Assembly: GCA_050942625.1 (NCBI GenBank)
Contig: JBMNNS010000004.1
Span: forward strand, 1-45,555
Source of the DNA: JBMNNS01 sp050942625
GTDB lineage: Bacteria > Bacillota > Dethiobacteria > DTU022 > UBA8154
Direction: 5' to 3'
DNA: 45,555 bases
In this document: positions 39,803 to 45,555 of the stretch, one piece after another
How the letters are laid out: the number at the start of each line of letters is the position of its first letter
Numbering within the stretch: the first letter of the stretch is position 1
Position numbers and translations under genes: made by a program
Notes under the pieces: generated by a model
What the model was told of the DNA's origin: nothing
Database searches by the model: none
The model's input: the letters and a program-made list of their open reading frames with translations, nothing else

Positions 39803-40613
39803 TATGAGTAAGGAAAAAAAACGACTTGATCTGTTGCTTGTAGATAAAAATCTGGTTTCCTCCCGTAGTAGAGCAAGGGCCGAAATCATGGCTGGTAATG
39901 TTTATGTTAATGGTGAAAAAATGGAAAAGCCAGGCCTTCTTTTTTCTCCAAACAGTAAGGTAGAACTCCGCCGCCCTGCAAATCCTTATGTTAGCAGGGG
40001 AGGATTAAAACTGGAAAAAGCACTGCAAGAATTTGCTGTTGATTTAGAAGGAAAGGTTGTACTGGATGTGGGTTCTTCTACTGGGGGATTTACAGATTGT
40101 GCCCTGAAGTTTGGGGCAAAAAAAGTGTATGCACTTGATGTTGGCTATGGTCAGCTTGCCTGGGAAATACGCAAGCACCCCAAAGTTATAACCATGGAAC
40201 GTTTTAACGTGCGTTCTCTAAAAAAAGACGATCTTGTGGAAACACCCGATATTGCGACAGTAGACGTTTCCTTTATTTCTCTGAGGCACGTTCTGCCTGT
40301 TTTAGCTTCCTTATCCGTTGCAGAGGTTATCTGCCTTGTGAAGCCCCAATTCGAGGCAGCGCCAGGGCAGGTTGGGAAAAAAGGTGTGATCAGGGATCCA
40401 CAGATCCATGGAGAGGTATTAAAGAAGGTTCTTAAATTTGCTTCATTATCATCTTATAACATAAAAGGGCTTACGTTTTCTCCTTTAAAGGGCCCAAAGG
40501 GTAATATTGAATTTTTCTTGTACTTTGTCCTTGGACAAGAGGAAAGCACGAAGGTGGAAGAAAATTTGGTTGAAACTATAGTTTCACTGGCCCACAAGGC
40601 ACTAAATCGGTAG
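39780..40613 (+). CDS. tlyA: TlyA family rRNA 2'-O-methyltransferase
   Basis: A 277-aa protein with an N-terminal S4 RNA-binding domain (KRLDLLLVDKNLVSSRSRARAEIMAGNVYVNG) and an FtsJ-like Rossmann methyltransferase domain. SAM-binding motif I is VVLDVGSSTGGFTDCAL, followed by ALDVGYGQLAW, DVSFISLRHVLPVL and VCLVKPQFEA. It corresponds to yqxC in B. subtilis, annotated as hemolysin/TlyA, which methylates rRNA cytidines in mycobacteria. Start candidates are ATG 39780, 39795 and 39804; all lie at or inside the dxs end. Confidence 0.93.
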   Translation: MKKQNMVDMSKEKKRLDLLLVDKNLVSSRSRARAEIMAGNVYVNGEKMEKPGLLFSPNSKVELRRPANPYVSRGGLKLEKALQEFAVDLEGKVVLDVGSSTGGFTDCALKFGAKKVYALDVGYGQLAWEIRKHPKVITMERFNVRSLKKDDLVETPDIATVDVSFISLRHVLPVLASLSVAEVICLVKPQFEAAPGQVGKKGVIRDPQIHGEVLKKVLKFASLSSYNIKGLTFSPLKGPKGNIEFFLYFVLGQEESTKVEENLVETIVSLAHKALNR

Positions 40614-40628
40614 GAGGTATGTGGGATC

Positions 40629-41483
40629 GTGTTAAAGGGCGTCGGGGTTATTCCAAACTGGCAAAAAAGAAATGCTAGGGGGGTTGTTCAGGAAATAAAA
40701 TCCTTTTTTAATAATCAACAGATACCGGTCTATGTTATCCCTGAAAAAGACCCTTTATTGAACATGCCCTCACCTATCGAGGAATTTAAAAAGTGGCCTG
40801 GGAGAGTAGATTTGGTCATCGTCGTTGGTGGTGATGGGACTATTTTACGGGCTGCAAGGGAACTGGCCTATACAGAACTCCCCATTCTGGGTATAAACCT
40901 GGGACATAAGGGTTTTTTAGCTGAGGTGGAGGTAAATGAACTTTCAGTAAACTTAAACAGGCTACTAAAAAACGACTATCATGTGGGAAAGAGGATGATG
41001 CTCCACACCGAGATTTTTCGTGCTGGTAAACTTTATAATTCTTCTATTTCTTTAAATGATGTTATTATTTCCAGGGGCCCCTTTTCCAGGATTATTAAAC
41101 TTGACACCTATGTCAACGATGATTTCCTGGAAAGTTATCCTGGTGATGGGATGATAATTGCCAGCCCTACGGGTTCAACGGGGTATTCCCTTTCTGCCGG
41201 CGGCCCTGTTCTAAATCCGGCTTTGTATGCCCTGGTTATTACACCCATTTGCCCTCATCTGCTTTACCAACGGTCTGTTATTGTTGATAAAGATGATGTG
41301 GTAACAATTACCGTTGCAACTGGAAACGCCGACATTTTTTTAACCCTTGATGGGCAGGAGGGTTTTGCCTTAAATTATAAGGATTGTATCAGGGTTAAAA
41401 GGGCGGAATGTGTTACAAATCACGTTTATTTTCCCGGCAGTAACTTTTACAAGTTACTACACAAAAAACTTATGAATACCTGA
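40629..41483 (+). CDS. nadK: NAD kinase
   Basis: A 284-aa ATP-NAD kinase making NADP. The GGDGT motif is at residues 67-71 (VIVVGGDGTILRAAREL), followed by INLGHKGFLAEVE, then SPTGSTGYSLSAGGPVL, and the C-terminal TICPHLLYQRSVIV and LTLDGQEG. It begins at GTG 40629, 11 nt after GGAGGT, which overlaps the tlyA stop. In most Firmicutes argR/ahrC follows; here 135 nt without a gene leads to recN. Confidence 0.96.
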   Translation: MLKGVGVIPNWQKRNARGVVQEIKSFFNNQQIPVYVIPEKDPLLNMPSPIEEFKKWPGRVDLVIVVGGDGTILRAARELAYTELPILGINLGHKGFLAEVEVNELSVNLNRLLKNDYHVGKRMMLHTEIFRAGKLYNSSISLNDVIISRGPFSRIIKLDTYVNDDFLESYPGDGMIIASPTGSTGYSLSAGGPVLNPALYALVITPICPHLLYQRSVIVDKDDVVTITVATGNADIFLTLDGQEGFALNYKDCIRVKRAECVTNHVYFPGSNFYKLLHKKLMNT

Positions 41484-41512
41484 AAGGATTCTTTGTATAT
41501 AAAAATTTTAAA

Positions 41513-41543
41513 TGCTGTCTGCGGTAACGCCCGGAGCAGAGCA
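41513..41543 (+). other. Bulged hairpin in the nadK-recN gap
   Basis: TGCT-gt-CTGC (41513-41522) can pair with GCAG-AGCA (41536-41543), an 8-bp stem with a 2-nt bulge. A T7 run lies about 30 nt further on, too distant for a classical terminator. It occupies the spot where argR is normally found. Function unknown; possibly attenuation or the remains of a lost gene. Confidence 0.3.
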
Positions 41544-41618
41544 TTGGAAGGGTGGGGTGTTTCTTTTTTTAACCACTATACCTGGACAAGCTAGTATTTT
41601 TGACCTGGAGGTGCTCAG

Positions 41619-43307
41619 GTGCTTACATATTTGCATATGCGTAATTTTGTACTTATTGACGACTTGTCATTGGATCTTTTTTCCGGTTTGAATGTTTTGA
41701 CAGGGGAAACCGGAGCCGGCAAATCCATTCTTCTAGGGGCAATAAACCTCATCCTTGGTGAAAGGGCTTTCAGTGAACAGATAAGGGCGGGTTCAGATCA
41801 GGCAATTATTGAAGCAATTTTTCACCCTCCCCAAAATTATGAAGAGCTTCTAGGTATTATTAACGATCAAGGTTTGCCCTTCGAGGGGGAACTGATCTTC
41901 ATGCGGGAAATTTCCCGCAGTGGACGGAATATATGCCGGGTTAACGGGCGCATAGTGCCGCTGGCCGTCCTTAAGGAATTGGGTAGCTATTTGGTCGATT
42001 TTCATGGCCAGCATACCCAACAGTCCCTATTAAAACCCGAAAAACATCTTTTTTTATTAGATGAATTTGGGGGGGAAGGGCTTCTTAAGGAACTGCATAA
42101 AATAGAAAAATTTTATAATAAACTGCAAAAAACAAAGGAAAAATGGCAGTCACTTGGTGTTTCCCCGGAGGAAAGGGAAAGAAGGCTGGAGTTTCTTACT
42201 TACCAGCGGGATGAAATAAAGGATGCCGCCCTCAGTGCTGAGGAAGAAGAAAATCTTCTTCAAAGGGTACTGTTTTTGGATAATATGGAAAAATTACTTT
42301 CTGTGTCTAACAGGGCTTACCATGAACTATACAGTGGTGACTCGGTTACTACGGCTGTGCTAGACAAGGTAAACAATATTAAAGAAGAATTAAATTCCCT
42401 TGTTGCAGCAGATCCTAAACTGCTGCTATTTATTGATGTTTTAGAGGAAATTGGAACAAGTTTATCCGAACTGGGTCATGAACTTTATGCTTACCTTGAT
42501 GAACTGAACTTTTCCCCCGAAGAAAGGAAGAGGGTTGAAGAACGCTTGGAAGTATACCGCCGATTAAAAAGAAAATACGGGAAAACTGTAGAAGATATTC
42601 ACCTTTTTTTAGAAAAATGTGAACAAGAAATTGTTTTTTTAAAAAATAGTGAAGAAGAACTTATTTCTCTGCAAAAAGAAGTCCTGTCCTTGGAACAGCA
42701 AATTGAAAAATCTGCAAAAATATTGACAGAAAAAAGAAAACGTGTGGCTGCCAATTTAGAATCAATGGTAAAAACTGTTTTTAACGAGCTTGGCATGGAG
42801 AATGCCGCTTTTGCCGTTCAGTTTAATGCCAGAAGTGTTCCCGGGAAAAAGGGAAAGGATGTAATCGAATTTTTATTTTCGGCAAATCCCGGGGAACCTT
42901 TAAAGCCCCTGGCCAGGATTATATCTGCTGGTGAAATGGCCAGGGTAATGCTGGCCCTGAAAAGTATTTTAGCAGAGCAGGATCGCATACCTACCCTTGT
43001 TTTTGATGAAATAGACAGTGGAATTGGTGGGGAAACAATAAAAAAAGTTGCCGAAAAGATGGCTCAATTAGGTAAAAAACATCAGGTAATTTGTGTTACT
43101 CACAGTGCGCATATTGCCAGTGCTGCCCATCACCAGTATCACATTTTTAAGGAGGTTTCCCAGGAAAGGACTGTCGTTAATGTCAATTATCTGAAGGGGA
43201 AAGAAAGGGTAATAGAAATAGCTCGCCTGTTGGATGGGGGTAGCAGGAGTGAAATTACCAAACAACATGCCCAGGAACTCTTAAATAAGGCACAACAGGC
43301 CCCATAA
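41619..43307 (+). CDS. recN: DNA repair protein RecN
   Basis: A 562-aa SMC-like ATPase recruited early to double-strand breaks. N-terminal Walker A LTGETGAGKSILLGAINLILG (residues 28-48), a QHTQQSLL turn, a central antiparallel coiled-coil with ERERRLEFLTYQRDEIKDA, and the C-terminal ABC part: ISAGEMARVMLALKSIL (signature) and TLVFDEIDSGIGGETIKKVAEKM (Walker B and D-loop), then VTHSAHIAS. GTG 41619 follows TGGAGGTG. spoIVB-spo0A, the usual downstream neighbours, are absent; an acyl-CoA dehydrogenase follows after 178 nt. Confidence 0.96.
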   Translation: MLTYLHMRNFVLIDDLSLDLFSGLNVLTGETGAGKSILLGAINLILGERAFSEQIRAGSDQAIIEAIFHPPQNYEELLGIINDQGLPFEGELIFMREISRSGRNICRVNGRIVPLAVLKELGSYLVDFHGQHTQQSLLKPEKHLFLLDEFGGEGLLKELHKIEKFYNKLQKTKEKWQSLGVSPEERERRLEFLTYQRDEIKDAALSAEEEENLLQRVLFLDNMEKLLSVSNRAYHELYSGDSVTTAVLDKVNNIKEELNSLVAADPKLLLFIDVLEEIGTSLSELGHELYAYLDELNFSPEERKRVEERLEVYRRLKRKYGKTVEDIHLFLEKCEQEIVFLKNSEEELISLQKEVLSLEQQIEKSAKILTEKRKRVAANLESMVKTVFNELGMENAAFAVQFNARSVPGKKGKDVIEFLFSANPGEPLKPLARIISAGEMARVMLALKSILAEQDRIPTLVFDEIDSGIGGETIKKVAEKMAQLGKKHQVICVTHSAHIASAAHHQYHIFKEVSQERTVVNVNYLKGKERVIEIARLLDGGSRSEITKQHAQELLNKAQQAP

Positions 43308-43341
43308 GGTTTAAAATTCTCTATTTTTGCAGTGTAAATGA

Positions 43342-43368
43342 TCATATTTGTTTATTTTGGGATAAAAT
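43342..43368 (+). promoter_or_regulatory. Possible sporulation (sigma-E-like) promoter for acyl-CoA dehydrogenase
   Basis: TCATATT (43342-43348) and GATAAAAT (43361-43368) resemble sigma-E elements with a somewhat short 12-nt spacer. In B. subtilis the mmg acyl-CoA dehydrogenase operon is sigma-E controlled, which makes the idea attractive but not proven. No better vegetative promoter is visible in the 178-nt gap. Confidence 0.22.
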
Positions 43369-43389
43369 ATTATTTTGAGTGGGGGTTAT

Positions 43390-43433
43390 GAGGACCCTTA
43401 TAAATAATATAGAGGACCCTTATAAATAATATA
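43390..43433 (+). repeat. Two tandem copies of a 22-bp unit
   Basis: A 22-bp unit beginning GAGGACCCTTATAAATAATA is at 43390-43411 and is repeated without mismatch at 43412-43433, directly upstream of the AAGGAGG site at 43439. The duplicated unit contains TATAAATAATATA, so any -10-like element or binding site in it is now doubled. Confidence 0.92.
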
Positions 43434-43449
43434 AATGTAAGGAGGTTTT

Positions 43450-43473
43450 TTGCTTACGCCAGGACAGGCGTGA
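43450..43473 (+). other. Seven-codon mini-ORF carrying the only good SD before acyl-CoA dehydrogenase
   Basis: AAGGAGG (43439-43445) is 4 nt before TTG 43450, which opens L-L-T-P-G-Q-A and stops at TGA 43471. The acyl-CoA dehydrogenase ATG at 43486 is in the same frame 12 nt after that stop, with no SD of its own. ACGCC/GGCGT (43456-43460 / 43467-43471) could form a small hairpin between them. Confidence 0.3.
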
Positions 43474-43485
43474 ACAAAACTAAAG

Positions 43486-44631
43486 ATGAACTTTGACTTG
43501 ACTTCGGAACAAAAAATGATGCAGAAAGCTGCCAGGGAATATGCTGAAAAAGCCATAATACCAGTAGCTGGGGACTATGATCAAAAGAACGAAACTCCTG
43601 TTGAGCTGCTCAGGGAAATGTCGTTGCAGGGCTACAATACAATGGCTATCCCAGAGGAATACGGCGGTGGTGGCATGGATTGCCTGACTACATGTTTGGT
43701 TATTGAAGAACTTTCCAGGGGGTGTGCTGGAGTAGCTACCAGTGCATTGGTGAACTCACTTGCAGCTTATCCTATTCTATTTGCAGGTAATGATGAACAA
43801 AAGAAAAGGTTTTTGGCACCTCTTTCGGAAGGGAAGTTTGGCGCTTTGTGTGTGACTGAGCCTGGAGCTGGATCAGATGTATCTGCTGTGGCGACACAAT
43901 TGCAAGCAACTGAAGGAGGGTATCTTTTAAACGGTAACAAATGCTTCATTACCAATGGTAGCATAGCTGATATTTACACTGTTTTTGCTACTGTAGACCG
44001 TGCCAGGGGAGCCAGGGGTTTAACAGCAGTTGTGGTGGAAAAGGATTTCCCAGGGTTATCCTCAGGTAAAAAGGAAGATAAAATGGGAATACGGGCCTCA
44101 GATACTGCTGACGTGTTTTTTGAAGATGTCTTTGTTCCTCAGGAAAATGTATTAGGGAAAATAGGCAGGGGATTCCGCACCATCATGACCACTTTTGATA
44201 CTTCCCGGCCTATGGTAGGTGCTTTAGCTTTAGGGGTGGCAAGGGCAGCCTATGAACGGGCTGTTAAATACGCCCAAGAAAGGGAGCAATTCGGTCATAG
44301 TATTAGCAAATTTCAGCTTATACAACAAAAATTGGCCGATATGGCCATGGAAATAGATGCTGCCAGGATGTTGGTATGGAGGGCTGCATCCCTGATTGAC
44401 AAAAAGACTAAATATGTTTCCGGGTATTCGGCTATGGCTAAAGCATATGCTAGCGACATGGCTATGCGGGTGGTTGTTGAAGCTCTCCAAGTTTTTGGTG
44501 GTTATGGTTACATAAAAGAATATCATATAGAAAAGTATTTTCGGGATGCCAAAATAATGCAGATCTATGAGGGTACGAATGAAATTCAGAGGTTAATTAT
44601 CGCTAATGAAATTTTGAAGGGAAGAATTTAA
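43486..44631 (+). CDS. Acyl-CoA dehydrogenase (short-chain/butyryl-CoA type)
   Basis: A 381-aa flavoprotein of the ACAD family, introducing the alpha-beta double bond of acyl-CoA. N-terminal MNFDLTSEQKMMQKAARE is typical, CVTEPGAGSDVSAV is the FAD/substrate loop, and KCFITNGSIADIYTVFA and VFGGYGYIKEYHIEKYFRDAKI follow. The catalytic base is E362 in YEGTNEIQRLI, the position seen in short- and medium-chain enzymes. No etfAB lies nearby, so the electron acceptor cannot be named. The neighbouring amidohydrolase, 67 nt downstream, may belong to the same catabolic unit. It is an accessory insert in the otherwise conserved recN region. Confidence 0.92.
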   Translation: MNFDLTSEQKMMQKAAREYAEKAIIPVAGDYDQKNETPVELLREMSLQGYNTMAIPEEYGGGGMDCLTTCLVIEELSRGCAGVATSALVNSLAAYPILFAGNDEQKKRFLAPLSEGKFGALCVTEPGAGSDVSAVATQLQATEGGYLLNGNKCFITNGSIADIYTVFATVDRARGARGLTAVVVEKDFPGLSSGKKEDKMGIRASDTADVFFEDVFVPQENVLGKIGRGFRTIMTTFDTSRPMVGALALGVARAAYERAVKYAQEREQFGHSISKFQLIQQKLADMAMEIDAARMLVWRAASLIDKKTKYVSGYSAMAKAYASDMAMRVVVEALQVFGGYGYIKEYHIEKYFRDAKIMQIYEGTNEIQRLIIANEILKGRI

Positions 44632-44698
44632 AAGGAGCTTCCTTTGGTAACGTATTTCTATTATGTTTTGGTTTCTAAATGTAAAGGGGTGTAATGAA

Positions 44699-45550
44699 AT
44701 GGAAGACCTTGTTATTGATTTGCACCTTCATATCAATAGCAAAAAAATGACCAAGCCTTTTGTTTGGGAATGGATGGATGGATTTAGAAAGGGCAACCTG
44801 ATAGATGAAGTCCTCAACGAAGAGGAGGAACAGGAGCCGGCCAAATTAGTTGGCCTTTTAAAAAAGTCGGGCGTTGACTATGGTATTTGCCTTGCCGAAT
44901 ATTCACCATTAGTCGTTGGTATAGTTCCTAATGAATATGTTTCCGAGTTTTGTCGTAATTATCCAAGTTTAATACCTTTTGCAAATATTAATCCTTACTT
45001 GTCTACAAAACCGGATGAGGATTTAAAATACTGCCTTGATGAACTGGGCATGAAGGGCCTTAAAATGTTGCCTTCCTATCAGCATTTTTATCCTCATGAG
45101 CGCAGGCTCTATCCCTTATATGAACTTGCTCAAAAACGGGGTATCATTGTTATGTCCCACACAGGAAGCTCCATTTTCCCGGGAACAAAAATTCGTTATG
45201 CCGATCCTATTTATTGGGACGATGTTGCTAGGGACTTTCCAGAACTGAAAATTGTCCTTGTTCACTGCGGCAGGGGGTTTTGGTATGATAAGGCCGTTTT
45301 TCTGGCCCAGTTGCACCCTCATGTTTATGTTGAAATAGCAGGGCTTCCTCCCAAAAATCTCCTAAAATATATCCCCAATCTAGAAAAAATAGCACATAAG
45401 GTTATTTTCGGAAGCGATTGGCCGGGGGTTCCCTCCATAAAGGGTAATATTGAAGCAATACTTAACCTGCCCATTTCTGAACAAAGTAAAAGAAATATTT
45501 TAGGTTTGAATGCGGCTTCACTGCTTGGAATAGGAGGTAAACTGCCATAA
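44699..45550 (+). CDS. Amidohydrolase-2 family metal-dependent hydrolase
   Basis: A 283-aa TIM-barrel protein of the amidohydrolase-2 (PF04909-like) family, which includes decarboxylases and lactonases. Metal ligands are visible as the DLHLH motif (H9 and H11), MSHTGSS mid-protein, VLVHCGRG, and the final Asp in IFGSDWPGV. Short family members of this sort act on aromatic or cyclic carboxylates; the substrate here is unknown. I start at ATG 44699, with AAAGGGGTG upstream. An in-frame ATG at 44663 would add 12 residues (MFWFLNVKGCNE) without an SD. The stop is 5 nt from the right edge of the window, so the gene is complete. Confidence 0.85.
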   Translation: MEDLVIDLHLHINSKKMTKPFVWEWMDGFRKGNLIDEVLNEEEEQEPAKLVGLLKKSGVDYGICLAEYSPLVVGIVPNEYVSEFCRNYPSLIPFANINPYLSTKPDEDLKYCLDELGMKGLKMLPSYQHFYPHERRLYPLYELAQKRGIIVMSHTGSSIFPGTKIRYADPIYWDDVARDFPELKIVLVHCGRGFWYDKAVFLAQLHPHVYVEIAGLPPKNLLKYIPNLEKIAHKVIFGSDWPGVPSIKGNIEAILNLPISEQSKRNILGLNAASLLGIGGKLP

Positions 45551-45555
45551 TATAT

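Noticed and set aside
43471..43473. TGA recoded as selenocysteine giving an N-terminally extended acyl-CoA dehydrogenase
   Set aside because: No SECIS-like hairpin follows the TGA, and the standard family N-terminus begins at the ATG at 43486.
1..45555. CRISPR arrays, tRNA or rRNA genes, insertion sequences or prophage
   Set aside because: No regularly spaced repeats, cloverleaf candidates, transposase or phage genes were recognised in the window.

Overview
The window reads as a chromosomal segment from an anaerobic, endospore-forming, monoderm Clostridia-type Firmicute (Peptococcaceae / Thermoanaerobacterales-like). The evidence is AddAB rather than RecBCD, a sigK-type sporulation sigma factor with its pro-sequence, a complete spoIIIAA-AH operon, Asp23/AmaP, many TTG and GTG starts with strong Shine-Dalgarno (SD) sites, and an FchA + FolD pair typical of C1 / Wood-Ljungdahl metabolism. 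Nearly all genes lie on the + strand. The exceptions are one small orphan gene (10564-10770) and the fchA-folD pair (29559-31095). I see no insertion sequence, prophage, CRISPR array, tRNA or rRNA.

Layout. 1-7.8 kb: tail of an apgM-type phosphoglycerate mutase, then addB-addA (double-strand break processing). 7.8-10.8 kb: a radical SAM enzyme with a CX4CX2C cluster motif, sigK, a yqeG HAD phosphatase and a small unknown gene. 10.9-20.5 kb: a type IV pilus / pseudopilus assembly locus (pilN, pilO, a secreted stalk + NPCBM-like protein, prepilin peptidase, short pilB, pilC, three minor-pilin-like genes, pilM, a GspH/FimT pseudopilin) with aroE embedded in it. 20.5-23.8 kb: aroK, aroQ, an Xaa-Pro peptidase, efp and an acidic zinc-ribbon protein, ending at a clear intrinsic terminator. 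24.0-29.4 kb: the spoIIIA operon (mother-cell channel of the feeding-tube apparatus). 29.5-31.1 kb: fchA-folD on the minus strand. 31.3-43.3 kb: asp23, amaP, a DUF2273 gene, nusB, a TsaD/Kae1-like paralog, xseA, xseB, ispA, the OLE noncoding RNA, oapA, dxs, tlyA, nadK and recN. 43.3-45.55 kb: an acyl-CoA dehydrogenase and an amidohydrolase-2 family protein.

The outstanding element is the roughly 570-nt gene-free stretch 36690-37255 between ispA and dxs. Its position, its strong dedicated extended -10 promoter, its stable helices, and the four-helix membrane protein with a DxxxD motif directly downstream (OapA) identify it as an OLE (Ornate, Large, Extremophilic) RNA with its protein partner. 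This is one of the largest structured bacterial ncRNAs, and it forms a membrane-associated ribonucleoprotein. Other items worth attention: a FolD whose cyclohydrolase residues are replaced, next to the FchA that should supply that activity; a TsaD paralog in the nusB-xseA slot where Bacillus subtilis has folD; a pilus locus without a retraction ATPase; two independent 21-22 bp tandem duplications between genes; and three genes whose good SD sequence serves a mini-ORF instead of the gene's own start codon.

Compared with B. subtilis (spoIIIAH-accB-accC-yqhY-nusB-folD-xseA-xseB-ispA-dxs-yqxC-ahrC-recN-spoIVB-spo0A), the backbone is retained. However, accBC is replaced by fchA-folD in reverse orientation, argR/ahrC is missing between nadK and recN, and spoIVB-spo0A does not follow recN.
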